Origin: Acinetobacter sp. ANC 4470
GTDB lineage: Bacteria; Pseudomonadota; Gammaproteobacteria; Pseudomonadales; Moraxellaceae
Reading direction: 5' to 3'
DNA: 64,000 nt
NCBI RefSeq assembly: GCF_002135335.1
Contig: NZ_NEGC01000002.1
Location: forward strand, 310,001 to 374,000
Part shown: one piece after another, positions 37,996 through 49,199 of the stretch
Layout: each line of letters starts with the position of its first letter
Position numbering within the stretch: position 1 is the stretch's first letter
Notes under the pieces: model-generated
Seen by the model: the letters and a program-made list of their open reading frames with translations, nothing else
Told to the model about the DNA's origin: nothing
Database searches by the model: none
Position numbers and translations under genes: made by a program

Positions 37996-40080
37996 TTATA
38001 TCCCTACCCATTTTTCGTGTTCAGTTATTTTTATATTCGTTTGATGACATAAACTGCTGCGGATATTGTTCAGTGAAATATTCAAACGCTGTGCAATATC
38101 CCGATTTTCCACGTCATCCGTTGCAGACTGAACCACAGCAAGACGGTGCAAAAAAATTTGTAACAAATTGGCAGATGCTTGCTGCATTTCTTTGGCTTGG
38201 AAATAGTCATCTAGTGACTGTTGTAAATCTTTAATATAAAAAATGATCGCGTCTTGTTGTGGCAGTTTGTTGATTAACTCTTGTAATCGAGTTAAATCAA
38301 TCACAGTACTGGTTTCGACTAATGCCAAATTAATATCATTTTTGAGCTGTTCAGACTGTACCGCTTTACTATTTAATACCCCAATCCGATCCAACATACT
38401 ACGCAGATGCTTTTTAAAATCGGCTCCATAAGACAGATATAGGGCATTTCTGACTGCTTTATAATGTAAGGCTAAAATACGCTGTACAGCCATATCTGGA
38501 GACATCGCTCGAACGATGTGAATGACATAAACAGAAATAATAGGACCAATCACTGTGCCAATAGAGGCATCAAAAAATGTAATTTGATCCAACATATAAT
38601 GGTTCTGCAAATTCAGCCCCATTATTGAGCTCATCAATAGAGGTAAGCCCAGTCCTGCTAATGGTGGATGTGGAAACAACATCAGGCAGAATATGCTGAA
38701 TGGTGCAAGCACCAAGACCAACTCCCAAAAGGTTGTCACATGTGGAAAAACACCATAAGCATAAATAAACACCACAACAGCAGAATAAATACTCGCTCGA
38801 ATAAATAGTTTTAATGCCGGTACAGGGTTATCCATTGCCGTCAAAATACAGGCACAAATCGCAGCCATTTCGGCCATCATAAAACCTGCTTTCCAGCCGC
38901 TGAGTATCCAAAATGAGGTCGCAATCAGAATGGTGATAAACGCTGAAATTCCACCTCGTACTGCCGCCCCATGATCACGATGCAAACTCGGATAGGTTGT
39001 GGTTAAAGGTGTGATACTTTCTGGCAAGGTATCATTCCCTTGCTGAATACGTTGCCAAATCAATTTCACCGCACGCACATTTTGAATAAAGTGCCGAACA
39101 TCCATCTTCAAACCATTTAAAATGATCTGCTGTTCAGGACGTGCGGATACGACTAAAGCAGCAAAATCGGATTCAAACTGATGGGGTAAAACATTCAACT
39201 CTTGTGCTTTAATGTCGTGATGATCGTGCAAAAATTCTGCAATATGCCCATGCACCACTTTTAAATTCTCACGGTATGTCATATCAATCTGATCTAGCTG
39301 TTTCATACGCTCCGACATGGCAACCAAATTTGCCACCAGCATGGTCAATTGATGCAACATTTCTTGCAGGGGCTTAGTCATGCCTTGAAGGCTCGATCGC
39401 TCATAGGACAAATGAACAGCCAGCACATGAATATCTGAAGCATCTCGGGTAATATTACCCAACCATTGGTTGTAATTATCCAGTTGTTTTTGATCCAGCA
39501 AAATTTGATCAAATAATACTTTGATATCCTGAATTATTTTTGAAACACGGGTTTCCACCGCAGGTCCAATATGCATTGGAAAAATGGTGGTGGTGACAAT
39601 TGCACTGCACACTACCCCCACGGTAATTTCCAAAAAGCGTCCAAGTGCCATATCAAAAATAGACACTGTGTCGGCATAATAAACCATGTTGTAGCAAATA
39701 ATGACCGTGGTATAACCCGCTAGCATCGAGACATAACTGCGAGATGTTCTGTCTAGCATTGAGATATATAGACAAAAACCGACCCAACATGCCAAGAATA
39801 AGGTAAATAGTATGGGGGTATTGATTAAAAATGGCGTCACGGCAATCGACACGATTGCACCTAATAATGTGCCCAATAGCCGATAAATACTTTTAGATGA
39901 AGTCATGCCAGAATATGGATTGGCGATCACAAATACTGTACCAATCGCCCAAATTGGATAAGCCAAATTTAAAGAAAATGCGATATAAAGCGCCAACATG
40001 CCTGCCACAAAAGTTTTAGTCGCAAAGATCCAATCCAATTTACTTGGTCGAAAAGCGAGTAATGGTTTGGTTAGCAGCAT
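37996..40080 (-). CDS. FUSC-family inner-membrane efflux protein (AaeB/fusaric acid type)
   Basis: 694-residue polytopic protein. It has two membrane blocks of about six helices each (N-terminal about 12-175 and again about 385-525) with cytoplasmic domains between and after, the FUSC layout. Recognisable stretches are LDWIFATKTFVAGMLALYIA and later VRGGISAFITILIATSFWILSG. Family members export aromatic carboxylic acids or fusaric acid with an adaptor and outer-membrane channel. The gene for a third, outer-membrane component is missing from this locus. It is first in the operon and divergent from an IclR regulator. Confidence 0.92.
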   Translation of the reverse strand: MLLTKPLLAFRPSKLDWIFATKTFVAGMLALYIAFSLNLAYPIWAIGTVFVIANPYSGMTSSKSIYRLLGTLLGAIVSIAVTPFLINTPILFTLFLACWVGFCLYISMLDRTSRSYVSMLAGYTTVIICYNMVYYADTVSIFDMALGRFLEITVGVVCSAIVTTTIFPMHIGPAVETRVSKIIQDIKVLFDQILLDQKQLDNYNQWLGNITRDASDIHVLAVHLSYERSSLQGMTKPLQEMLHQLTMLVANLVAMSERMKQLDQIDMTYRENLKVVHGHIAEFLHDHHDIKAQELNVLPHQFESDFAALVVSARPEQQIILNGLKMDVRHFIQNVRAVKLIWQRIQQGNDTLPESITPLTTTYPSLHRDHGAAVRGGISAFITILIATSFWILSGWKAGFMMAEMAAICACILTAMDNPVPALKLFIRASIYSAVVVFIYAYGVFPHVTTFWELVLVLAPFSIFCLMLFPHPPLAGLGLPLLMSSIMGLNLQNHYMLDQITFFDASIGTVIGPIISVYVIHIVRAMSPDMAVQRILALHYKAVRNALYLSYGADFKKHLRSMLDRIGVLNSKAVQSEQLKNDINLALVETSTVIDLTRLQELINKLPQQDAIIFYIKDLQQSLDDYFQAKEMQQASANLLQIFLHRLAVVQSATDDVENRDIAQRLNISLNNIRSSLCHQTNIKITEHEKWVGI

Positions 40081-40549
40081 TGGCTTATCTCAAATTAAGG
40101 TTTAACACTTCACCACACTCATTTTTAGATGACGGCTAAAAGACACGATATACCCTTCGGATAAATCGTGTAAAAAATATACCAGCTAGGCAGGTCATCA
40201 GAAATAATCGTCATTCAAAATGAATAGAGAAATTTTCGCAGAGCGTTATTTAGACAAAACAAACAAGAAAAATATCAGTCAAATTAAGCTAAAAATTCAG
40301 TATTAGATATTTACTCTGATTATTTTTTCAAAAAACCCCAAAAAAGTCAATCAAAATATCTTATAACGATAATTTAATTACAATAATGTCGAAGTATTCA
40401 ACTTATCAGCATTAAATTTCTCATATTAAATAAAAAACATATTACAAATACGGCATCGTCACAACAAAAGCGCTCTTTTACTTAATTTTTTGTTATAAAG
40501 TAATCTTCATTGTTATTTCCTTTTTTATGCTTTGACCAAGCAGGTACTT
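40081..40549. promoter_or_regulatory. Divergent promoter region between FUSC operon and iclR-type gene
   Basis: A very AT-rich 469-bp gap with no gene. It must contain both divergent promoters and, if the regulator acts locally, its operator. TTATAAAGT at about 40492-40500 is a fair -10 candidate for the regulator. I see no clear inverted repeat operator by eye. Confidence 0.35.
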
Positions 40550-41335
40550 ATGGCACTTTCTAGTTTTGGTAAGATTCTCACTGTTTTGGATCTATTTTCC
40601 GTGCCTCGCCCTATCATTAATGTCGATATCATTAGTGAGGAATTAGGACTATCTAAGCCCACCAGCTACCGATATTTAAAAGAACTGGTTTCAGCAGAAT
40701 TACTGCAACGATTAAGTGGTACTTCAGGGGACTATACACTGGGCTCTAAAATTGCAGTGTTAGATTACATCTCCCGAACAACTGATCCTTTGGTACAAAT
40801 TAGTATCCCTTTTATGCAGCAAATTGTGGAACGTACTGAATTTTGCTGCCTACTCACGCATTTAAACCATGATTCATGTATCGATATTCATCATGAATTA
40901 TTCAACAATATTACCTTGCTCTCGTATGGTCGGGGTTGCCCACGTCCTGTATTTGTCGGTTCATCGCCGAAAGTGATTATTTCACACTTACCTAAACAAG
41001 GGATTTTGGACTATTACCAACGCTTCTCGGTTGAACTTGCCGAAGTTGGTTTTGCGGAGAATGAAGCTGAATTTTTACTCAAAATGAAGCAAATTAAAAA
41101 ACAGGGCTTTTATTTTTCTAATGGTGAATTAGATCCCAATATTGCAGGCTTATCTATCCCCATTAAGTTCTCAAGCAAAGAGCCCCCATTAGCATTGACC
41201 TTATTGGCATCAAAAAATCGCTTTGAATTTGTAAACTTACAAAAATTAATTGAAATTTTGAAAGAAAATGCCGCATTGATTGAGAAAAAATTTACTGAAT
41301 TGTCTGAAAATGAAGGTTTTCTAACAAACCGATAG
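40550..41335 (+). CDS. IclR-family transcriptional regulator
   Basis: 261 residues. The N-terminal winged helix-turn-helix (about 5-65) carries ILTVLDLFSVPRPIINVDII then LSKPTSYRYLKELV and the wing GDYTLG. The C-terminal effector domain (about 80-250) has the IclR ending GLSIPIKFSSKEPPLALTLL. IclR members usually respond to small aromatic or organic acids. Divergence from the FUSC/HlyD pump suggests it controls it; this is inference. ATG 40550 has CAGG upstream and is preferred over a TTG at 40532. Confidence 0.88.
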   Translation: MALSSFGKILTVLDLFSVPRPIINVDIISEELGLSKPTSYRYLKELVSAELLQRLSGTSGDYTLGSKIAVLDYISRTTDPLVQISIPFMQQIVERTEFCCLLTHLNHDSCIDIHHELFNNITLLSYGRGCPRPVFVGSSPKVIISHLPKQGILDYYQRFSVELAEVGFAENEAEFLLKMKQIKKQGFYFSNGELDPNIAGLSIPIKFSSKEPPLALTLLASKNRFEFVNLQKLIEILKENAALIEKKFTELSENEGFLTNR

Positions 41336-41464
41336 ATTTTTAGAATCTCAAATTATGCAAAAACAAACCTAATGCATATTGTATTACCAACCACTTTCTC
41401 ATAATATGATTATCACCATGTCGCCGATTGTATTCCATGACAATTTAAACGACATCCTCAGAGG

Positions 41465-41496
41465 AAAAGCTTATGCTTATGCATAAGCTTTTTTTT
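41465..41496 (+). terminator. Rho-independent terminator after the IclR gene
   Basis: AAAGCTTATG-CTT-ATGCATAAGCTTT: a 10-bp stem followed by TTTTTT. It lies about 130 bases after the regulator stop and 34 bases before the convergent alkB-like gene. Confidence 0.85.
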
Positions 41497-41529
41497 GCCG
41501 TTATTTTTAGTCTCTCATCTGGCTGACTT

Positions 41530-42147
41530 TTAAAAAAAATGGCGAAAGGTCAGATTAATCCGAGGCTCTATAATCTTCTTCGATTTCATTAAGGCATGCT
41601 TCCAATGCTGCTGAGTCTTTCCTCGCATCACAATGAGTTGCCCACTATATAAAAGTAAATCGACTTTTTCCGCTTTACTTTTATGCTTAAAACTAAATTT
41701 TCGTGTCGCACCAAAACTTAAAGAAGCAATCAGCATTTCTTGACTTACCTGAGATACCAACGCAGGTTCATCATCACTATGCCAACCTACTGCTTGCGTA
41801 CCATCAGTATATAAATTGGCTAAGCAAGAGTTAAAACGATACCCAACTAACTTTTCAATATGTTGTTTTAAACGAAATAATGCCGGATTCCACACATGTG
41901 CCTGCTTAAACGTTCCTGAATAATGATATTGATAATTTTCATCACCATACCATGCAACTTGACGTTCGGTTTTGTAGTATTGACCATGTAGAATGACTTC
42001 ATCCTGTTGCCAAGCCAGATGCTTTAAAAAATAATTCAAATATTGTGTGCTTTGCTCAGCTGTTAAAATTAAGCCAAAGTCTTCCACTACGCCATCACAA
42101 GGCAATACATTGGCTTGAGCTTCAGGTGCAAATAATTCAAAATTCAT
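41530..42147 (-). CDS. AlkB-like 2-oxoglutarate/Fe(II) dioxygenase
   Basis: 205 residues of the AlkB family, which oxidatively removes alkyl groups from DNA or RNA bases. The iron site is HxD in GWHSDDEP (about residue 128) and a distal His in QQHWKHAL; the 2-oxoglutarate site is the final RINLTFRHFF (RxNxTFR). The substrate-side segment AWYGDENYQYHYSGT resembles human ALKBH2/3 and many bacterial stand-alone members. ATG 42147 is preferred over a TTG two codons earlier. Divergent from an ABC exporter; no Ada gene nearby. Confidence 0.9.
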   Translation of the reverse strand: MNFELFAPEAQANVLPCDGVVEDFGLILTAEQSTQYLNYFLKHLAWQQDEVILHGQYYKTERQVAWYGDENYQYHYSGTFKQAHVWNPALFRLKQHIEKLVGYRFNSCLANLYTDGTQAVGWHSDDEPALVSQVSQEMLIASLSFGATRKFSFKHKSKAEKVDLLLYSGQLIVMRGKTQQHWKHALMKSKKIIEPRINLTFRHFF

Positions 42148-42281
42148 GGTCAATTATAAGTTTAGGCTTCATTTTTATTCTAGCGCAATGTTCTGATCAC
42201 AATTCAAAACATTGTATGCGCTTGTGACATGAACTAATCAGGCTTAGACTCAAATTAAGCTTAACAATAAAAAATTTACAT

Positions 42282-44084
42282 ATGAACTTATGGCTCTTAT
42301 TTCAAAAACTTCGACCTTTTGTAGGCCCCTATCGTTTATTGGTGATCGCAACGCTAATTTTAACTTTAATTGGCTCTTTTACTGCACAAGTAAATGCGCT
42401 CACCTTACAATACGCCGTTGACAGTATTAATCAACTGATTGAAGCAGGCTTAGGCTTATCTGAAGGCTGGCATATTCTGATCACGATTTCTACCATTTTA
42501 TTGGGTAAAGAAGTGATTAATGCCTTTGTACAATTTGGACAAAAATTTTATGGCGAAAAGCTGCGCATTTTTGTTTCGCAAGATTTAGCTCAAGGCATCA
42601 TTGAAAAATTCTTGACCTATCGCTTGGCATTTTTCAATGAAGACAACAACCAAGCTGGTAAGTTACAAACCCGTATTGACCGCGGAATTGGTTCGCTCAC
42701 ACGTTTAGTGCAAATCTTTTTTATTGATATTTTACCGTTATTTACCAGTGCAATTGTCGCGCTAGCTTTAATGTTTTATGCCAACTTTTATGTCGGATTG
42801 GTAGCTTTAAGTATTGTACCCATCTATTTCTGGCTCACGTTCAAACAAGCACAAAAATTAGGTGGGTGGCGAAGAAATTTACGCGATGGACGGGAAAAAA
42901 AGAGCCAAGGTATCCTCAGTATTATTAATTCAATTACCGTGATTAAATCTTTTAACCGTGAATCAATTGAGTCTGACAAACAGCTTAAACTACAAAAAGA
43001 ACTCACCAACAATCAAATGCAAACCCGTCAAATCAGTTTCCTGTTTGATGGTTTAAAAACCTTTATCGAACAAATTGGTATTGTGCTGATCATCATTCTG
43101 ACTGCTTATTTTGTGTTAGATGGTCAAATGAGTATCGGCATGATTATGTACCATGTCTTATTATTCAATAACGTCTCTGCACCCATTCGCTCTTTGCATC
43201 GTATTTATGACGAAGTCAATGATGCCATGATTTACTCGGAAAGCTTCTTTGGCATTTTAGAAGCCGATCATGAAATTGAACCCAGTGGTGTACAGAAACC
43301 ATCCATCGTGGGCAAGTTTGAACTGAAAAATGTCGATTTTTATTATCCCAATGGGCATCATGCTTTAAAAAAAATCAACATGGTGATTCAACCAAATAAA
43401 ATTACCGCTTTGGTTGGCTTATCTGGTGCAGGAAAATCGACTCTGATTAGTTTACTGGATAAATTCTACCAACCTGCCTCGGGGGAAATTCAACTCGATG
43501 GTATAGATTTAGAGGATATCGACACCCAATATCTGCGCGACCATATTGGTTTAGTGCTACAAAAAAACCATATTTTCCAAGGGACCATTTTTGACAATAT
43601 TCGTTATGGTAAAACAGAAGCCAGTTTAGAAGAGGTCATGAATGCGGCAAAAAAAGCCTCTATTCACGAGCAAATCTTACAACTCCCACATGCCTATGAA
43701 GCCGATGCGCTGATGCTTTCCGGCGGTCAACAGCAACGTATTGCGCTAGCACGCATGTTCTTGAAAAATCCGCCGATTATTTTCTTAGATGAACCCACAG
43801 CCAGTTTAGATGCCATTGCTTCGGAACAGATTAAACAAAGTCTAGATCAGATCAAACAAGGGCGAACGGTGATTATTATTTCGCATAGTTTATCGCAGAT
43901 TATTGATGCTGATTATACCTATGTGATGAAAGAAGGTTTTATTGCTGAACACGGCGAACATGATGCGCTTTACCATCAAGATGGGGTGTATAAAGAAATT
44001 TTTGATGCTATGGCCAAAAGCTTAAATATTGAAAAAATTGCCAAAACTTTTGAAGATGATACAGAAGAAGAAACCCATAGTTAA
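42282..44084 (+). CDS. ABC exporter, fused membrane and ATPase domains
   Basis: 600-residue half-transporter, working as a dimer. Six membrane helices (about 18-300) form the exporter domain, followed by the nucleotide-binding domain: Walker A GLSGAGKST (about residue 382), Q-loop LVLQKNHIFQGTI, signature LSGGQQQRIALARM, Walker B IIFLDEPTASLD and H-loop ISHSLSQ. Everything needed for hydrolysis is present. The substrate is not determinable; close relatives are annotated as lipid or multidrug exporters. The acidic tail EDDTEEETHS is unusual. It is followed by a strong terminator and convergent phoU. Confidence 0.9.
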   Translation: MNLWLLFQKLRPFVGPYRLLVIATLILTLIGSFTAQVNALTLQYAVDSINQLIEAGLGLSEGWHILITISTILLGKEVINAFVQFGQKFYGEKLRIFVSQDLAQGIIEKFLTYRLAFFNEDNNQAGKLQTRIDRGIGSLTRLVQIFFIDILPLFTSAIVALALMFYANFYVGLVALSIVPIYFWLTFKQAQKLGGWRRNLRDGREKKSQGILSIINSITVIKSFNRESIESDKQLKLQKELTNNQMQTRQISFLFDGLKTFIEQIGIVLIIILTAYFVLDGQMSIGMIMYHVLLFNNVSAPIRSLHRIYDEVNDAMIYSESFFGILEADHEIEPSGVQKPSIVGKFELKNVDFYYPNGHHALKKINMVIQPNKITALVGLSGAGKSTLISLLDKFYQPASGEIQLDGIDLEDIDTQYLRDHIGLVLQKNHIFQGTIFDNIRYGKTEASLEEVMNAAKKASIHEQILQLPHAYEADALMLSGGQQQRIALARMFLKNPPIIFLDEPTASLDAIASEQIKQSLDQIKQGRTVIIISHSLSQIIDADYTYVMKEGFIAEHGEHDALYHQDGVYKEIFDAMAKSLNIEKIAKTFEDDTEEETHS

Positions 44085-44120
44085 ATTCTTCATTTATATT
44101 TTTTTGACCATCTAGCCCAT

Positions 44121-44153
44121 AAAAAAGCCTCAAACAATGTTGAGGCTTTTTTT
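44121..44153. terminator. Bidirectional terminator between the ABC exporter and phoU
   Basis: AAAAAAGCCTCAA-ACAATG-TTGAGGCTTTTTTT: a 10-bp stem with A- and T-tracts on both sides. Confidence 0.92.
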
Positions 44154-44163
44154 AATTGAAAAA

Positions 44164-44883
44164 TTAACGTACTTGCACTTTTTCTTCAATTTCTTCGACA
44201 CTAATATGGCGCACATCTAAACCTTTCACCATATAAATCACTTGTTCAGAAATGTTTCGTGCATGGTCACCGATCCGCTCCAAAGAACGCAGCACCCATA
44301 ACACATTAATCACTCGTGAAATATGACGTGGGTCTTCAATCATATAAGTCATTAAGGTGCGAGTTGCCGATTGATATTCACGGTCAATATCTGCATCTGC
44401 AAGCAGTACACGTAAAGCTTGATCGACATCTAAACGGGCAAAAGCATCTAAAGCATCATGAATCATGACGCGGACTTGGTTACCAATATGGCGAGTTTCC
44501 ATATAGCCACGCGGTGAACTGCCCTCTTCGCATAAATTTTGCGCAATACGGGCAATTTTTGACGCTTCATCACCAATCCGTTCTAAGTCGGTATTGGCTT
44601 TTGACATGGCAATCACCATGCGTAAATCAATCGCTGCCGGATGACGACGTGCCAAAATCAGGGTTAAAGCTTCATCAATTTCCATCTCTAGGCGATTGAC
44701 GATATTGTCTTGAAATTGCACATCGATCGCCAAGTTTGCATCCGTATCCAATAAAGCACGAATCCCATTGGCAACTTGCTGTTCAACTAAGCCACCCATA
44801 GTCATAAACTTGGTATTTACATCCTGCAAATCTTCATTAAATTGCGAAGAAATATGGTGATTCAACACCGGATTATTTGGCAA
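44164..44883 (-). CDS. phoU: PhoU, phosphate signalling regulator
   Basis: 239 residues with two three-helix PhoU repeats and the metal-site motifs (DLRMVIAMSKANTDLERIGDEASKI and, in the second repeat, LRSLERIGDHARNISEQ). PhoU represses PhoR/PhoB signalling and limits phosphate uptake. It sits away from any pst genes. The start is uncertain: the alignment with E. coli PhoU places it at TTG 44883 (MPNNPVLNHHIS), with no strong ribosome binding site; GTG 44868 is the alternative. Confidence 0.94.
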   Translation of the reverse strand: MPNNPVLNHHISSQFNEDLQDVNTKFMTMGGLVEQQVANGIRALLDTDANLAIDVQFQDNIVNRLEMEIDEALTLILARRHPAAIDLRMVIAMSKANTDLERIGDEASKIARIAQNLCEEGSSPRGYMETRHIGNQVRVMIHDALDAFARLDVDQALRVLLADADIDREYQSATRTLMTYMIEDPRHISRVINVLWVLRSLERIGDHARNISEQVIYMVKGLDVRHISVEEIEEKVQVR

Positions 44884-45199
44884 GGGGCATACTCCACAAC
44901 AACAATTTTAAGATTAGAAATTTTGGTTAAGATTAAATCACATCTAATATGAAACTTTGATGACAACAGCCCTAATATTTAGCTGGCTTAATTGGAACGA
45001 CTTCTCGACCAACCATTTCTTCATTTGTTTTTATTACTTTTTACAATCTATCCCCGCGATAGCAACTTATCTATAAAATATCGATTGCTCATCACAACGC
45101 GTAACTAAACTCCTTCACAATACTACACAGAAAAAATGCTTTTTAGCGATAAAATAATCCCAGTTTTCCAAAAACATTTTGCATGTACCCAGATATAGA
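44884..45199. other. AT-rich intergenic region upstream of phoU and the orphan lipoprotein
   Basis: 316 bp with no credible gene. It should hold the divergent promoters; I see no repeat, riboswitch or tRNA. TAGCGATAAAATAAT at about 45143-45157 contains a possible -10 for the lipoprotein gene. Confidence 0.3.
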
Positions 45200-46267
45200 A
45201 TGACTGTGCCTTTCAATAAACGTTACCCTATAAAGCCTTGCTTTGCTTTGGTCATTTTTATACTTTTGCTTGGGTGTCAAAAACCTGAGCCACAGCCTAT
45301 TCCGGAACAAGCCCAAAAACAATCACAACAAGATGAACCTGTTGATTTATCTTTATTATGTAAAAATATTGAACACGATATACTCAACATTAATTCGGAA
45401 CGAACCACTTTTGCTTTAGAACAAATTAATCAAAATTTAAAATTATGCTTACCGCTGTCAACTTTCGATGAACAAAAGCATTTTTTAAGCCTGTCGAATC
45501 AAATGTATAAAAACTTTTTAAGCGTCGATAGAACACCACTGCAACAATCCGCTTTCGAAGCATATGCTTTTGATTTATCTCAGCATCCTACCGTACAACA
45601 AAACCATTTTGAACAACTCTCTTTACGTGATCAATATTTACTCAAACATAAAGGACAAGCATATATTGAGCTGTTTGATGCGGGTAAGGGAATGTTGAAT
45701 TATCGTCGTAGTCCTGAATATTTAGCCAAAATTTTTGCACCCTACATGCCACAAGCAGAACAGGTCTTTATTGAAAACTTGGCGACACAAAATATGATGC
45801 CAGTCTTTGCCGAAAAGACCTTAATGATTGAGCCCCATGAGATTGTAACTCGAGCCTTATTTTGGGAAGAGTATTTAAATCAATACCCTAAAAGCAGCTA
45901 TCGTAAAGATGCAGAATACCTTTTACACATGTATAGCGTGTTTTTATTTAAAGGAATGAGTAACTCTCCTGTCTCTGACAACTACCCAGATCAAGATGCG
46001 GTTCAAAGCAATTCCTTAGATGAAATTGAAAAATTAGCACAGATCAAAAGTTCTGCATTGGCGACTCAAGCAGGCAAATTTATGTACTTTTTACAACTCT
46101 CAGAAGAACAACGTTTAAAGCAAATTCCTGTTCAGCTGAGTGCGCAAGAACAACATTCTCAGTCTAAAAATTTACTTAGCCAAAAACAATTAGCGCAATA
46201 TTTAGGCTTAAAAAACACCAATCTATCAAAAATACGTGATTGTTTTAGTGATGCAGTTTGTCTCTAA
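45200..46267 (+). CDS. Predicted lipoprotein of unknown function
   Basis: 355 residues. A lipoprotein signal sits at the N-terminus: a basic start, hydrophobic CFALVIFILL, then the lipobox LLGC (Cys about residue 26) and a Pro/Glu/Gln-rich linker. Gln at +2 fits outer-membrane sorting. The rest is helical, with tetratricopeptide-like spacing of aromatic residues but no clear TPR. A conserved-looking segment is EYLNQYPKSSYRKDAEYLLHMY, which resembles outer-membrane assembly TPR lipoproteins; this is tentative. It contains a pair of Cys (residues about 348 and 353) near the end. Monocistronic. Confidence 0.72.
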   Translation: MTVPFNKRYPIKPCFALVIFILLLGCQKPEPQPIPEQAQKQSQQDEPVDLSLLCKNIEHDILNINSERTTFALEQINQNLKLCLPLSTFDEQKHFLSLSNQMYKNFLSVDRTPLQQSAFEAYAFDLSQHPTVQQNHFEQLSLRDQYLLKHKGQAYIELFDAGKGMLNYRRSPEYLAKIFAPYMPQAEQVFIENLATQNMMPVFAEKTLMIEPHEIVTRALFWEEYLNQYPKSSYRKDAEYLLHMYSVFLFKGMSNSPVSDNYPDQDAVQSNSLDEIEKLAQIKSSALATQAGKFMYFLQLSEEQRLKQIPVQLSAQEQHSQSKNLLSQKQLAQYLGLKNTNLSKIRDCFSDAVCL

Positions 46268-46360
46268 AACAATCTTTCACCTGAATATTTCTAATACGCG
46301 ATAAAAGCGATATTTAATGTGAATGTTTTTTAGTGCATAGGCATGTTAATATTTGTCCAT

Positions 46361-46475
46361 CGCTTGACGGAGTGCGAGTAATTTCTCGCTGAGATCAGCA
46401 AAATTGATTCATTCAATTTAAATGCTGGGTACCGTTGAACCTGATCAGGTTAAAACCTGCGTAGGAATCAAGCCA
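46361..46475 (+). ncRNA. TPP riboswitch (THI element) upstream of thiC
   Basis: Both conserved THI parts are present: CTGAGAT at 46389-46395 and, at 46431-46467, ACCGTTGAACCTGATCAGGT then TAAAACCTGCGTAGGAA. The closing helix P1 is GCTTGA (46362-46367) with TCAAGC (46468-46473). In this family thiamine pyrophosphate binding reduces expression of the downstream thi gene. The platform (46476-46597) holds a small AATTCA/TGAATT hairpin and the thiC ribosome binding site AAGGA. Confidence 0.96.
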
Positions 46476-46534
46476 TCTAAAAACTTAAGCCCTCAATTTA
46501 TCTATTTTTCAATTCAGCTTGAATTAGAACATAA

Positions 46535-48493
<1,959 letters not shown>

Positions 48494-48525
48494 TTTGACA
48501 AAAAATCTTTTATTTTCATAAAATT

Positions 48526-48564
48526 CTCAGTTAGGATGAATGTACGCTTTTCATCCTGACTGAG
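48526..48564. promoter_or_regulatory. 15-bp hairpin covering the nudF ribosome binding site
   Basis: CTCAGTTAGGATGAA (48526-48540) pairs with TTCATCCTGACTGAG (48550-48564), 14 canonical pairs and one U-G, with a 9-base loop. The 3' arm ends 4 bases before the nudF ATG and includes the only Shine-Dalgarno-like GAG. No T-tract follows, so it is not an ordinary terminator. Confidence 0.65.
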
Positions 48565-48568
48565 CTAT

Positions 48569-49189
48569 ATGAATATTATTCAACAAGCAACATACAACAG
48601 CGACCAAGTCAAAATTCAGTCCCGCGAATCTCTTTTTCGTGGCTTCATTCAGGTTGAAAAAGTGAATCTCAAACATCGTTTATTCAATCAAACTGAATTT
48701 ACCTCAGTGATTCAACGTGAACTGGTTCATCGACCTGAAGCTGCGGGCGTACTCATTTATAATGATCGCCAACAGAAATTTGCCTTAATTGAACAATTCC
48801 GTGTCGGTGCAATGGATGATGTAGATTCACCGTGGCAACTCGAAATTATTGCCGGTGTGTTAGATGGTGATGAATCACCTGAAAGCTGTATCCGCCGCGA
48901 AAGTTTAGAAGAATCGGGTTGTGAAATTGATGAATTACAGCATTTATTTAGCTTTTATCCGTCTGCTGGCGCTTGCTCTGAATTGTTCCATTTATATAGT
49001 GCACAAGCCGAACTTCCTGAACAAGGTGGAGTATTTGGCATGCCAGATGAAGGTGAAAATATTCAATTACATCTGATTGACTATGATGAAATTAAAAATT
49101 TACTGACCAATGGTCGATTAAAAAATGCACCAGTCATTATGGCATTGCAATGGTTGCAACAACATATTAAAACCACAAGGAATGTCTAA
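48569..49189 (+). CDS. nudF: NudF, ADP-ribose pyrophosphatase (Nudix)
   Basis: 206 residues. The Nudix box reads GVLDGDESPESCIRRESLEESG (residues about 103-124), matching GX5EX7REUXEEXGU, and precedes the ADP-ribose family's Pro 16 residues on (FYPSAGACSE). It hydrolyses ADP-ribose to AMP and ribose 5-phosphate. It lies upstream of cpdA, as in E. coli (nudF-yqiB-cpdA), with an 10-base gap. A strong hairpin ends 4 bases before its ATG. Confidence 0.93.
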   Translation: MNIIQQATYNSDQVKIQSRESLFRGFIQVEKVNLKHRLFNQTEFTSVIQRELVHRPEAAGVLIYNDRQQKFALIEQFRVGAMDDVDSPWQLEIIAGVLDGDESPESCIRRESLEESGCEIDELQHLFSFYPSAGACSELFHLYSAQAELPEQGGVFGMPDEGENIQLHLIDYDEIKNLLTNGRLKNAPVIMALQWLQQHIKTTRNV

Positions 49190-49199
49190 GGAGTCAGAC

